A DNA stretch of 64,000 bases from Microcaldota archaeon (GCA_026413765.1 JAOAKI010000004.1:185354-249353); one strand, 5' to 3'. Shown: positions 1 to 8,538, counted from the first letter of the stretch. Program-made: numbers and translations. The notes: generated by a model from the letters alone, not told the origin.

Positions 1-247
1 AAGTTGCCCCACCTGCGCAAGTGCATTTATCAGGAGAATAAGATAAATTACAATAATTTTGGCGTTCAAAGAAATAACAAAAAGTGGGGTAATCGAACTC
101 ACAATTTCCAGAATAGCGTGGGTCTTCGCAAAATTGACCGCTCAGGTCATTACAGGATGCATTAGGGGAATTCTGGTCTATTGGGACGCATCGCGCAAAG
201 GCTAACGATGCAGAAAGCAGCAACAACAGCAACCACATTTTTCTCAT
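1..247 (-). CDS. Cys-rich secreted protein, 3' end cut by window edge
   Basis: The reading frame starts with ATG at 247 and runs off the left edge without a stop, so only 82 residues are visible. Residues 1-18 form a typical signal peptide: a charged MRKM start, a leucine run, then a small-residue region near SLAFA. The mature part has at least eight cysteines in 60 residues, which suggests a disulfide-stabilised extracellular domain. A GGGGG ribosome-binding stretch lies just upstream of the start. It follows the next minus-strand gene by 14 bases, so it is probably the last visible member of the envelope operon. No family was recognised. Confidence 0.6.
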   Translation of the reverse strand, partial: MRKMWLLLLLLSASLAFARCVPIDQNSPNASCNDLSGQFCEDPRYSGNCEFDYPTFCYFFERQNYCNLSYSPDKCTCAGGAT

Positions 248-261
248 ATTTTCCCCCTTTC

Positions 262-1785
262 TTACTCCGGCAAAACGCCTGCTGCGCCGCCTCCTGGAGC
301 ATAAATTTGGTAATATTGCTCAAATCCCCCATTCAGCCCAGAAGATTCTCTTAATGAGACCGAGTCATAATAAACATCGCCCTGGTTTGCTCCAAAAAAG
401 GTGAGAATTATTTGTGACGAGCCGGCTGGCACAACGAATTCCTTTGTGATGGCTGAAAAGCTGCTGGTGGCTCCTGTCTCAAAAGCAAAAAAGTCTGTTG
501 CCCAGCTTCCGTCTTGTCGGAGATATTTGTTTTTTGCAGGATCGTAGATTGAATAGCTTCCATTGCTTCCGTTGAAAAGAAAGCTTAGAGTATAAAATGT
601 GTTTTCATATAGATTGGTTATTTGCTGCGATATTGTGTAATCAATGCCCGCATACCCTGCAGGATTTGAAATAAGCGCAGCAAAGCCGGTTGATGGAGTC
701 AAAGCATAGCCGATATACACTTCATCTGGAGTGGGATTTGTGACAGCCCAGCCTGGCCAGATGTTTGGAGGAGGGCCGCTGATATCCTCAAAATTTCCAT
801 TGGTCATCCTTTCAGCGCCAAGCGGGAATGAGAGTTCGGAATCTGTAAGGGAGAAGCTGTCTTTTTTGAGGTATTGGCTTCCTGAAAATGAAAGGCATCC
901 ACCAATTTTGCAGGCAGGCTCAAAAGTAACTCCAAGGTTGCCTGCATAAAAATGATTCCCATATTCTGAATAATCCCTTATCTGGTTGTTTTTTGGCGGG
1001 GAATCTAAAGGCAGAATGAGAGCGCCACTTGGGCTTTTTGTGAAATAAATTGAAGTATAGTTTTTCTGCAATCCTGACGAAAAGTTTGAAACGAATCGAA
1101 GAGAAGTTCCATCAGGATAAGAGACAGACAGTGTTGCCTGGTGGTTGGCAACAGGTGTGTTCGTGAATCGATTCTTGACTCCAACCAAATCAGAATATGC
1201 AAGGGCGTAGTAGAGGTTGTCTGAGCCTGCCATGCCACCTGAAACCATAAAGTTGCCAATCGAGTTTGCTCTCTTGCCGCACGAAATGTTTGCATAAATG
1301 GCGATCGGTTGCCAGCCCAATGGATGGAAGAATGTTGCCACATCATATGGACCGTCGTTTGAATAGACAAGGCTGCCGGAAGAGATGTTTATTATTGTTG
1401 CATTGCTGCCATTTATATTCGAGATTAGAATTGCCTCTGCACCGGTGTTGCGCAAGTTTTCTGGCAGATTGAAAAGGTAGCTGTTCATGTCTGCAATAGG
1501 CAATCCTTCCTTTTTGTATGGGAAGAATGTTGCCATATCGAGCTGGACATATGGATAGGCGTTTTTGACCGAAAGCTGGGCAGAAGTAATTGAAGAGAGG
1601 TCAGAGGAGACTTTTTCTTCTATTCTTGCTATCTCAGCAGGCAAAAGCTCGGTAAATGTGGTTTTTTGTGTTTTTCTCCATTCTTGTGAGAAGAGGGCCA
1701 TCCCTACAAGTGTGATAGAGAGAAGTATGATTGAGATTGTAAATGTGAAGCCTTTTGGCAGTGATTTCCTTTTGCTCTCTTCCAT
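262..1785 (-). CDS. membrane-anchored surface protein with LamG-like and carbohydrate-binding-like regions
   Basis: This is a protein of about 507 residues with one N-terminal membrane segment (about residues 12-32) after a lysine-rich cytoplasmic tip, followed by a long extracellular part. A stretch around residues 260-310 contains the short pattern YSEYGNHFYAG followed by LSFSGSQYL, as in LamG/concanavalin-like sheets. Residues 330-470 resemble a jelly-roll carbohydrate-binding module (NGNFEDISG, then VYYDSVSLRE at the end). Both similarities are by eye only. An upstream in-frame TTG at 1794 is an alternative start; I prefer the ATG at 1785. It lies in an operon with four pilin-like genes, so a role at the cell surface or in a pilus is inferred. 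Confidence 0.65.
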   Translation of the reverse strand: MEESKRKSLPKGFTFTISIILLSITLVGMALFSQEWRKTQKTTFTELLPAEIARIEEKVSSDLSSITSAQLSVKNAYPYVQLDMATFFPYKKEGLPIADMNSYLFNLPENLRNTGAEAILISNINGSNATIINISSGSLVYSNDGPYDVATFFHPLGWQPIAIYANISCGKRANSIGNFMVSGGMAGSDNLYYALAYSDLVGVKNRFTNTPVANHQATLSVSYPDGTSLRFVSNFSSGLQKNYTSIYFTKSPSGALILPLDSPPKNNQIRDYSEYGNHFYAGNLGVTFEPACKIGGCLSFSGSQYLKKDSFSLTDSELSFPLGAERMTNGNFEDISGPPPNIWPGWAVTNPTPDEVYIGYALTPSTGFAALISNPAGYAGIDYTISQQITNLYENTFYTLSFLFNGSNGSYSIYDPAKNKYLRQDGSWATDFFAFETGATSSFSAITKEFVVPAGSSQIILTFFGANQGDVYYDSVSLRESSGLNGGFEQYYQIYAPGGGAAGVLPE

Positions 1786-1828
1786 CCAGCTCAATAAATA
1801 AACAGCAGCAATTTTAATAAGCTTGACA

Positions 1829-2854
1829 TCATTGCGGCCCCCCGCCGCGATACCAGCCGCGGATAGTTGCGTAAAAATATTCTGTTTGCAGCTGGTTTTG
1901 TGTGATAGAGAAAGGCACAGTTATTGATTGGATTTCTCCGCCGCTATAGCTGCACCCTGGCTTGTCCACGACGTAAACGAGATTTGAAGGATTAGAGTAA
2001 AGCTGGGCAATTTCGTTCTTGCTCAGAGCACGATTGTAGAGGCGGATATCGTCAAGCGCTATTTCGCCTGAATTGCTAGCTATATATAAATTCTCCTGGT
2101 TTTTGCGTGGTGGGGAGGAAGAGTCGCTTGCAACCAGCGCACTGTCAACATAGAGAGTCGCATTTCCTTGTGGACCATAGGAAGCAACAACATGGTGCCA
2201 ATTGCCGTCAAGAATGCTGGGGCCGTACAATGTGGTTTCAGTTGCAGAAAAGATCGAAAAGAACAATGTGCCGTCATCTTCCAGCCCTACTTCGTATGAT
2301 TGCGGAATTTGGAGAGCCAGCTGCACTCTTCCTTGATTGTTCCCTTTTACCCAAAAAGAAAGCGAGAAGCTCTCTTGAGGAAAAAGCGCAGAATATGGAA
2401 CGACTGCCCAAGAGCCTTCTTTGAAGAGGATGGAGCGCCCTGCTTTTCCTTCCTGCATAAACATCGGGCTTCCAAATAAGGTCCCAAACAACTTGTTGCC
2501 AGATGAGTCAGATATCGAGCCTCCTGAATCTTCATCAAGCCTCCAATACCCAACAAGCCCATCTGTCACTAATGTGCCAAACCCAAGCACTTGTATGCAG
2601 ATTGCTGGCGAAGTCGAAAACAGCACTTCTCTCACTCCGGTTAGATTGAACTCTGAAAAAGACGGCGGAGAAAACAGGCCTTTCTTCGAAAGCACTGTCG
2701 CGCTGTCATGTAAGTATGAACGCAAAAGCTGGCTTTTGAATTCAGATTCTTGCCAACTGCTATAGAAACTGAAGGCAATAAATGCCGCAACAAAAGCCAT
2801 GATGATGGCAACCGCAGCGTCCAGGCTCAAAAAAACCCCGCGTTTGCTTACCAT
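1829..2854 (-). CDS. pilin-like protein with LamG domain
   Basis: The start at 2854 (sequence MVSKRGVFLSLD) is supported by a GTGAG motif five bases upstream and lies four bases after the stop of the previous gene. The N-terminus is a short basic tip, then a hydrophobic helix of about 25 residues, as in archaeal type IV pilin-like proteins. Residues about 100-305 form a LamG/laminin-G-like domain: the opening LVGYWRLDEDSG, the core FSLSFWVKG, the motif DGNWHHVVASY and the closing IALDDIRLYNRALS are all characteristic. LamG domains bind carbohydrate or protein ligands. Attachment of such a domain to a pilin-type anchor suggests a surface adhesin; this is inference. Confidence 0.75.
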   Translation of the reverse strand: MVSKRGVFLSLDAAVAIIMAFVAAFIAFSFYSSWQESEFKSQLLRSYLHDSATVLSKKGLFSPPSFSEFNLTGVREVLFSTSPAICIQVLGFGTLVTDGLVGYWRLDEDSGGSISDSSGNKLFGTLFGSPMFMQEGKAGRSILFKEGSWAVVPYSALFPQESFSLSFWVKGNNQGRVQLALQIPQSYEVGLEDDGTLFFSIFSATETTLYGPSILDGNWHHVVASYGPQGNATLYVDSALVASDSSSPPRKNQENLYIASNSGEIALDDIRLYNRALSKNEIAQLYSNPSNLVYVVDKPGCSYSGGEIQSITVPFSITQNQLQTEYFYATIRGWYRGGGPQ

Positions 2855-2858
2855 AGTC

Positions 2859-3365
2859 TCACTTTTTCTTCCAAACCTCAACTCTTACCCGCACAATATT
2901 TTTTTCCAGCAATGCAAGCCGCTCTGCGCTTACGGAGACAAAAGGCGCCGTTTGCGGCGGGCTTCTTCCGAAAGAATAAAGAATGCTGCCCGAATTTGCA
3001 TCCATCACAGTAATGCTTACGTCAAAAGGCCCTGCACCCATTTTCTCTTTTGCAGAAGGATAATAACCTTCTAATACTGCCAAGGCTGAAAGTTTGGATG
3101 CAGAAAGCACATTTCTTGAAGAGGCAAAGCCAAACGCATTTACTTCAGCTATGTCGCCTTGTTCCCAGTTGGAAGGATAGCCGGGGGAGAGCACCACCAT
3201 GTCAGATATCCCAAGTAGAATAGTCTGCATGTCTTTTTGTGTCTGCTCCTCGAAATATGAGGAAGAAATCATATTCCATGAAAAAAAGAGCACGATCAAG
3301 GCTGCTACGAAAATGGTGGACGAAATGACCAGCTCGGTTGAGATAAGCTGCCCTTTTGAATGCAT
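2859..3365 (-). CDS. type IV pilin-like protein (class III signal peptide)
   Basis: The frame opens upstream, but the start at 3365 (MHSKGQLISTELV) is preferred because a GTGAT motif sits upstream and it lies four bases after the stop of the preceding gene. The KGQLISTE motif followed by about 20 hydrophobic residues is the class III signal peptide of archaeal pilins: peptidase cleavage would be before Q, with a conserved E at +5. The rest, about 130 residues, has no recognised domain. It ends overlapping the spacing of the LamG-pilin gene, so the two are almost certainly co-transcribed. Probably a minor pilin. Confidence 0.7.
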   Translation of the reverse strand: MHSKGQLISTELVISSTIFVAALIVLFFSWNMISSSYFEEQTQKDMQTILLGISDMVVLSPGYPSNWEQGDIAEVNAFGFASSRNVLSASKLSALAVLEGYYPSAKEKMGAGPFDVSITVMDANSGSILYSFGRSPPQTAPFVSVSAERLALLEKNIVRVRVEVWKKK

Positions 3366-3369
3366 AGCA

Positions 3370-3765
3370 TCACGCCTCATAAATGTAAATTGTCCCTTCG
3401 CGATTCTCCACTATCACATTTGAATTCGGCAAAAGTGCACCTATCATTTTTGTGTTGTTCGTGACAAGCGGCATTGGGTAAAAATCGCTTGCTGAATAAT
3501 ATATTTTGACGTATCGTCCGCTTATTGTGATGTTTTTGATGCTTTGGCTTGCCTCTATTGAAAAGATGATTTTTGTGGAATTGCCTCCTGCAGCTGCCCT
3601 GTTAATAGCAAGAGCAAAACGGTTCGCCAGCGACCCTGCCTCAAGGAACTGCTTTTGGTTTTCCCAGGAAGACTGAAGAAATTGGTTGGCAACGTAAATG
3701 ATGAAAAGGAAGAAGAGCATGACGCCCGCAATGATTACAAGTTCAACCGAAAGTTGCGCTTTCAT
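3370..3765 (-). CDS. type IV pilin-like protein (class III signal peptide)
   Basis: A small protein of 131 residues that begins MKAQLSVELVIIAG, a textbook class III signal: basic tip, Q at the cleavage site, E at +5, and a hydrophobic helix to about residue 27. A GGGTGAAAG ribosome-binding site precedes the ATG and overlaps the stop of the upstream gene. The remaining 100 residues are predicted to be mixed alpha/beta and carry several N-x-S/T sequons. It is the third of four consecutive pilin-like genes. It may be a major or minor subunit; the sequence does not tell which. Confidence 0.75.
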   Translation of the reverse strand: MKAQLSVELVIIAGVMLFFLFIIYVANQFLQSSWENQKQFLEAGSLANRFALAINRAAAGGNSTKIIFSIEASQSIKNITISGRYVKIYYSASDFYPMPLVTNNTKMIGALLPNSNVIVENREGTIYIYEA

Positions 3766-3768
3766 CTT

Positions 3769-4557
3769 TCACCCTCGCACTTCAAAAACGATTGGAACTA
3801 TTAAAAAATCATTTTGACAGTTGGGGAAGCAAGAAGGCGAAGCGACTGTAGTATTGATAAGCAAATCCCACTGATAGGTGCCGCCGGCCAAAGCAGAAGG
3901 CTGGAAGTAAAGAGTGACATCGACCGATGCTCCTGAGGTAGAAAAGGAAGATGGAAACACTGTGAGAGGAAGATGCGGATAGCTTTTGATGAGATTAAGC
4001 TCGAAATGAAGATTATCCGGCACTGAAGGGACAAGCCTTAATTTGTAGGATGAGACTTGGCCTTTTTTTCCATAATGGAAAACAGCTGGAGGCGATACCT
4101 CAACAAGGCTGCTTCCGATAGAAACAAACGTCCCATGCGAACTGACTTTTACCTGATGCTCGCCTGGCAATAGCGGAAATGAGCCAGCAAGCGGAGCAAG
4201 CGTATTTTCATAAATATCTGTGCCTGCAACATGCAGATTAATAGTGTTTGGGAAAATCTCGCTTGAAGCAGATGGCGGCTTTCCTATGAAGCTTTTTTCG
4301 ATTGAAAGATTCGCAGAGGGAGGAATGGTGATTTGCACGATGGTAGAGGCGCCTTTGCCCTGCGAATAAACTTCATCTGCTGCTTTTGCCAAAGCTTGAA
4401 CGGTTTGCCTCGCAGTCTGCTGCTCCTTTTGTGAGCCAAAATCGAAAAGCAAATTCGAAGAAAGGACTGTGAATGTCAAAACAGCAAGAAGCATTATGCC
4501 AAGCACTGCTATAATCTCTGCAGAAGCCTGCGCCTTTGCATTGGCATGCGGCTGCAT
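3769..4557 (-). CDS. type IV pilin-like protein (class III signal peptide), paralogue of the next gene
   Basis: The N-terminus reads KAQASAEIIAVLGIMLL, a class III pilin signal. The 230-residue external part shares a clear layout with the gene at 4594-5346: an early TARQTVQ/ARESVQ helix with AEEVY/AESVYAQGEGA, a short IPP motif, an FIGKPP/YIGKPPNAPP motif, then IxLxxGxxDI, then GSFPxxxGxHxVxVxSxGxxVxI. The two are therefore tandem paralogues. A small CxPxCxxDF loop near the C-terminus is found only in this copy. It is probably a structural subunit of the same surface filament. No close relative was identified by name. Confidence 0.7.
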   Translation of the reverse strand: MQPHANAKAQASAEIIAVLGIMLLAVLTFTVLSSNLLFDFGSQKEQQTARQTVQALAKAADEVYSQGKGASTIVQITIPPSANLSIEKSFIGKPPSASSEIFPNTINLHVAGTDIYENTLAPLAGSFPLLPGEHQVKVSSHGTFVSIGSSLVEVSPPAVFHYGKKGQVSSYKLRLVPSVPDNLHFELNLIKSYPHLPLTVFPSSFSTSGASVDVTLYFQPSALAGGTYQWDLLINTTVASPSCFPNCQNDFLIVPIVFEVRG

Positions 4558-4593
4558 AAAATAAGGGCACCGCTCCTCTTTAAATTCTTTTAC

Positions 4594-5346
4594 TCAAACA
4601 ACATTGAGAGTGAATGGGATAATGAACGTCTGGTTGCCTATTTCTGAGGTTGCATGAATCTCAAGCTGCATGTTGTATACTCCCCTTGTCCCATTTTGCG
4701 GGAAAACAAAGAGTATGAACGCGCTTCCAGAGGGGCTTATCTCCAACTCTGCTGGGGAGATTGACATAGTTATGTTTGGAAGCTGCAAAATCGGGGCCAC
4801 TTTCGCATAGACAGGGGAAGAAACAAGCTTTGAAAGCAGGATAGTCTCGCTCCTTGCTTCACCTACGCCCATTGTGATGGAAAGCGAAGGCTTGTCGATT
4901 TTGACTATATAAGGAGAGATTACCACATAGCTGCCTGCTGAATAGACCCTCATTAAGTAAGTGCCGCTTTTTGCAGGAAAGCTGCCAACGAGGTTGTGGC
5001 TTGTTTCAGCTGAAATGTCAGACCCGCCAAGATTGATGTTAATTGATTTCGGAAGGGCGTGCGGCGGGGCATTTGGAGGCTTTCCGATGTAAGTTTTTGC
5101 AGGGTCAAAAACCGTATTAGGCGGGATATGAACCTCGACGAGTGTTGCGGCTCCCTCGCCTTGGGCATAAACTGATTCTGCAGCAGAAGCGAGCCGTTGG
5201 ACAGACTCGCGGGCGAATTTCTCATTTTTCTCTGCAGAAGTGTTTGAGATGAATGAGAGTGAGATTGTCATGAAAATAAAGATGACTGCCATAGCTATGC
5301 CCATAATTGAGACAAGCTCAGCCGAAATCTGGCCGATTCTTGGCAT
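4594..5346 (-). CDS. type IV pilin-like protein (class III signal peptide), first gene of envelope operon
   Basis: It begins MPRIGQISAELVSIMGIAMA, with Q at the predicted cleavage position and E at +5 of the class III signal. The external part of about 220 residues is paralogous to the adjacent gene at 3769-4557 (shared GEGA, IPP, YIGKPP and SFPAKSGTYLMRV-type motifs). It is the promoter-proximal gene of a minus-strand operon that continues to the left window edge. A TATA-like TTATTTAAAG lies about 25 bases upstream of the ATG, so the transcript would have almost no leader. Divergently oriented to the DNA ligase. Confidence 0.75.
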   Translation of the reverse strand: MPRIGQISAELVSIMGIAMAVIFIFMTISLSFISNTSAEKNEKFARESVQRLASAAESVYAQGEGAATLVEVHIPPNTVFDPAKTYIGKPPNAPPHALPKSININLGGSDISAETSHNLVGSFPAKSGTYLMRVYSAGSYVVISPYIVKIDKPSLSITMGVGEARSETILLSKLVSSPVYAKVAPILQLPNITMSISPAELEISPSGSAFILFVFPQNGTRGVYNMQLEIHATSEIGNQTFIIPFTLNVV

Positions 5347-5365
5347 GCTTGAAAATAGAAATGGG

Positions 5366-5379
5366 TTTCTTTAAATAAT
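5366..5379. promoter_or_regulatory. shared divergent TATA element between pilin operon and DNA ligase
   Basis: The A/T block TTTAAATAATT is read as CTTTAAATAATT on the plus strand and AATTATTTAAAG on the minus strand. It lies about 25 bases from both the ligase ATG (5400) and the pilin ATG (5346). Archaeal TATA boxes sit near -26, so both genes would be leaderless or nearly so and would use the same core element. That is inferred from spacing only. Confidence 0.5.
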
Positions 5380-5399
5380 TTGCACAAGAATAACAAAAT

Positions 5400-7142
5400 A
5401 TGCTTTTTTCCGAAGTTGCAGAAATGTTTGCAAAGATCGAATCCGAACAATCTCGCATTGCAATGGCAGCAAATATCGCAACTCTGCTTGAAAAATGCCA
5501 AATAGAGGAAATAAAACCGCTGGTTTATTTGCTTGAGGGGAACGTGGCTCCCCCTTATGAAGGCCTTGAAGTGGGCATAGGAGAAAAGCTTGCAATCAAA
5601 GCAATAGCGCAAGTGACCGGAAAACATGAAAAAGAAGTCGAAGCCCATTTCAAAAAATCAGGAGATTTGGGTTTGACTGCTGAGGAGCTTGTTGGCAAAA
5701 AAGTGCAAATGACGCTTGGGTTCACTCCAAACACACTTGAAAAAGTGTACTCCACATTTTTGAGGATCGCAAAACTTTCTGGGGCGGGCTCGCAAGAGGC
5801 AAAAATTGTGCTGCTTTCAGAATTGCTGAATGGGGCCTCGCCGCTTGAAGCGCGATACATAATAAGGTTTTGCTTGGGCAAGCTGCGCCTGGGGGTGGGG
5901 GACCCGACAATAATCGATGCGCTATCGATGATGAAAAAAGGCACGAAAGAAGATAAAGAGAAGATTGAAAGGGCATTCAATCTTTGCTCTGACATGGGGG
6001 AAGTCGCAAAAAATTACATAGAAGGGAAGGACCTGGGTGCTTTTTCAAGCACGCCTGGCAAGCCAATAAGGCCGGCGCTCGCAGAAAGGCTTTCCAGTTC
6101 AAAAGAGATACTCGAAAAATTGGGCGGAAAATGCGCAGTTGAGGCAAAATACGACGGATTGAGGATGCAAGTCCATCTCTATGATAACAACGTGGAGATA
6201 TATTCGAGGAAGCTGGAAAAGATGACTGAAATGTTCCCAGAAATCACAGAAGCGGCAAAAAAGCTCAAGGTAAAGAGCACGATTTTCGAGGGGGAAGCGC
6301 TTGCATATAGCAAGTCCGAAAAGAGGTATTTCTCTTTTCAAGAAACTATCCAACGAAAAAGGAAATACGGCATAGAAGTGATGGCAAAAGAGTTCCCACT
6401 GAAGCTGTTTATATTTGACATCATGCATTGCAACGGCAAGGACTTGACGCTGGAGCCTTATATAAAAAGAAGGAACCTGCTTGAGAAAATTTTCAAGGAC
6501 TCTGACATTTTGGTTCCCGCAGAGCAAAAAATTATAGAGACCGTAAAAGAATTCGACGAATACTTTCAGAAATGCATCATGGAAGGTTTGGAGGGGGTGA
6601 TTGCAAAGGATTTGAACCAGCCATATGTTGCTGGCGCAAGAAAATTCGCTTGGATAAAACTCAAAAAGTCCTATGGCGAGATGGCTGACACTGTTGATGC
6701 AGTAATTGTTGGTTATTATCTTGGGAAAGGCCAGCGTAAGGAGTTTGAATTCGGTGGAGTGCTTGCCTGCGTCTATAATCCAGAGGAAGAGTGCTTTGAG
6801 ACAATAGCCAAGATAGGAAGCGGGTTTAGCGAGGAAGAAATGAGGGTGCTTGAAGAGATGCTGAAGAAGATAAAGATAAAGCAAAAGCCTGCAAACGTGA
6901 TTTCAAACTTGGAGCCGGATTTTTGGGTAGAACCCAAATATGTCATAACTGTTGCAGCAGACGAAATAACGTTGTCTCCTGTGCACACGTGCGGCAAAAA
7001 AATAGTGGAAGGAAAAGAGAGCGGGTATGCACTGAGGTTCCCACGATTGGTGAGCATAAGAGAAGACAAAGGGCCGCAGGAAGCAACAACTACGCAAGAA
7101 ATTATAAAGATGTATGAGATGCAAAAGAGAAAGGAGGCTTAA
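5400..7142 (+). CDS. lig: ATP-dependent DNA ligase (archaeal type I)
   Basis: The enzyme seals nicks in DNA by adenylating its active lysine. That lysine is K250 in the motif AKYDGLRMQ. Further ligase motifs are visible: EGEALAY (III), KLFIFDIMH (IIIa region), EGLEGVIAKD (IV) and FAWIKLKK (V). Layout is the usual one: a helical DNA-binding region about 1-190, the adenylation domain about 220-420 and an OB-fold to the end. Length (580) is close to the 550-600 of archaeal ligases. Its stop is followed directly by the ATP-cone nuclease ATG with no gap, so the two are probably co-transcribed. It acts in replication and repair. Confidence 0.95.
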   Translation: MLFSEVAEMFAKIESEQSRIAMAANIATLLEKCQIEEIKPLVYLLEGNVAPPYEGLEVGIGEKLAIKAIAQVTGKHEKEVEAHFKKSGDLGLTAEELVGKKVQMTLGFTPNTLEKVYSTFLRIAKLSGAGSQEAKIVLLSELLNGASPLEARYIIRFCLGKLRLGVGDPTIIDALSMMKKGTKEDKEKIERAFNLCSDMGEVAKNYIEGKDLGAFSSTPGKPIRPALAERLSSSKEILEKLGGKCAVEAKYDGLRMQVHLYDNNVEIYSRKLEKMTEMFPEITEAAKKLKVKSTIFEGEALAYSKSEKRYFSFQETIQRKRKYGIEVMAKEFPLKLFIFDIMHCNGKDLTLEPYIKRRNLLEKIFKDSDILVPAEQKIIETVKEFDEYFQKCIMEGLEGVIAKDLNQPYVAGARKFAWIKLKKSYGEMADTVDAVIVGYYLGKGQRKEFEFGGVLACVYNPEEECFETIAKIGSGFSEEEMRVLEEMLKKIKIKQKPANVISNLEPDFWVEPKYVITVAADEITLSPVHTCGKKIVEGKESGYALRFPRLVSIREDKGPQEATTTQEIIKMYEMQKRKEA

Positions 7143-7985
7143 ATGGCGCAGATATATGTAAAAAAAGCGGACGGCAGCCGAGAGCCTCTTGATTACAACA
7201 AAATAAGGACTGCCTTGCGCAAGGCAGGAGCTTCAAACCAGCTTGTGGACGAAATCATAGATGCGATTGTCCCCCGAATAAAAAACGACATGCCGACTGG
7301 CGAAATATACAAGATGGCATATCAAGAGCTTGCGCAGATAAGGCCAGGCGCGGCTGCCAGATTCGGGCTGAGAAATGCGCTGCTGAAGTTGGGGCCAGAA
7401 GGTTATCCTTTTGAGACTTTTATAGGGGCGCTGCTCAAGGGGCGCGGCTATCAGACACAGCTAAGGCAAGTGCTTTACGGAAAATGCATCCAGCATGAGA
7501 TAGATGTGATTGCGACAAGAGGAGAGTACAATGGCCACCCCCCCACAAAATCTATAATTGAATGCAAATTCCACAACTCAATCCATTACGAATGCCACAT
7601 CCAGTCCGCCCTTTACAGCTGGGCAAGATTTTTGGATATCAAAGAAAGAAACCCTGACATAACAAGTTGCTGGCTTGTGACAAACACCAAGTTTTCCACT
7701 GATGTGATAACTTATGCGGATTGCGTTGGGCTGAAGCTGCTTGGGTGGAGCTTTCCAAAAGACGAAAGCCTGCAAATTAGGATAGAAGAAAACAAGCTTT
7801 ACCCAATTACTCTCATACCAAGCCTAAATAGACGCGCATTTTCCATCTTGCACGAGGCAGGGATAATAACTGTGAAAGAATTTCTTGCTGCAAGGGAAGA
7901 CTATCTGGAGGGGCTAAATCTGACAAGAAAAGAGATTGCAAAATACAAGCACGAGGCAAAGCTAATAATGTCTTCAAGAGGGTGA
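7143..7985 (+). CDS. ATP-cone domain fused to Mrr-like restriction-endonuclease fold
   Basis: Residues 1-90 are an ATP-cone (opening YVKKADGSREPLDYNKIRTAL, the nucleotide-binding fold known from ribonucleotide reductase and NrdR). Residues about 95-200 look like a PD-(D/E)xK nuclease: the sequence EIDVIA followed by SIIECKFH gives the spaced D and ExK. The tail resembles a helix-hairpin-helix (VKEFLAAREDYLEGLNLTRKE). A nucleotide-gated DNA endonuclease is the simplest reading. It starts one base after the ligase stop, and its own stop overlaps the start region of the next gene. Substrate and trigger are unknown; a link to repair with the ligase is inference. Confidence 0.7.
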   Translation: MAQIYVKKADGSREPLDYNKIRTALRKAGASNQLVDEIIDAIVPRIKNDMPTGEIYKMAYQELAQIRPGAAARFGLRNALLKLGPEGYPFETFIGALLKGRGYQTQLRQVLYGKCIQHEIDVIATRGEYNGHPPTKSIIECKFHNSIHYECHIQSALYSWARFLDIKERNPDITSCWLVTNTKFSTDVITYADCVGLKLLGWSFPKDESLQIRIEENKLYPITLIPSLNRRAFSILHEAGIITVKEFLAAREDYLEGLNLTRKEIAKYKHEAKLIMSSRG

Positions 7986-7987
7986 GC

Positions 7988-8503
7988 ATGCCGATAAAAA
8001 AGCTACTGGAAAAGAAGATTGATTTCCTATCAAGTCAGGCAGCAGCAATTCTGTCAAAGGTAAAGATACACACGAACGCCCCGGTCAGGAGAGGGGAAAG
8101 GCTGGAGGCAAGAATAGAATTGCATTTAAGCAAGCCGATAAAGGCAAGAAAACTGGAAGCTTCGCTCGTTTGCATTGAGACTGAACGCAAAAAAACGATT
8201 GCGGAGATGGTGATTCATGAAAGGGCAGAAGAAAAGGAGACAGGTATTCCCTATCAGACCCATATGCGCCAGAGGACAACGATAATAGAAAAGGTGGTAT
8301 TCAAGGAGACAAAGAGGCTTGACGGCGAAAAAATTTACCAAAATGAAAGCTATTATGTTGATTTTCTCCTGCCAGCCAATGCACCGCCTACTTTGCACCA
8401 CTACAGTCCAGATGGAAAGAAGGCAAAATGGATTTTCAGCGTGCAACTCGATGTTCCTTTTGCAATTGATGTGCAGGCAAAAAAAGAGGTGCAGATCGAC
8501 TGA
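7988..8503 (+). CDS. unknown small protein, possibly arrestin/Spo0M-like beta-sandwich
   Basis: A protein of 171 residues, charged and rich in predicted beta strands, with the pattern NAPVRRGERLEARIEL then VDFLLPANAPPTLH then KAKWIFSVQLDVP. This layout is like arrestin-type or Spo0M beta-sandwiches, but I am not sure. The start at 7988 is chosen because GGGTGA lies four bases upstream; a GTG at 7982 would put the start inside the previous stop. It forms the third gene of the ligase operon by tight spacing. Function unknown. Confidence 0.55.
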   Translation: MPIKKLLEKKIDFLSSQAAAILSKVKIHTNAPVRRGERLEARIELHLSKPIKARKLEASLVCIETERKKTIAEMVIHERAEEKETGIPYQTHMRQRTTIIEKVVFKETKRLDGEKIYQNESYYVDFLLPANAPPTLHHYSPDGKKAKWIFSVQLDVPFAIDVQAKKEVQID

Positions 8504-8505
8504 CT

Positions 8506-8516
8506 ATTTTAAAAAT
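8506..8516 (+). promoter_or_regulatory. archaeal TATA box for the T9SS-domain gene
   Basis: CTATTTTAAAAATTT lies about 25 bases ahead of the ATG at 8539. The spacing implies a leaderless transcript. No SD is visible before this ATG, which agrees with leaderless initiation. Confidence 0.5.
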
Positions 8517-8538
8517 TTTTCTGTAAAAAAATTTTAAC

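Noticed and set aside
6099..6884. 261-codon frame on the minus strand inside DNA ligase
   Set aside because: It is fully antisense to the ligase, low-complexity in Cys and Phe, and shows no site or known family.
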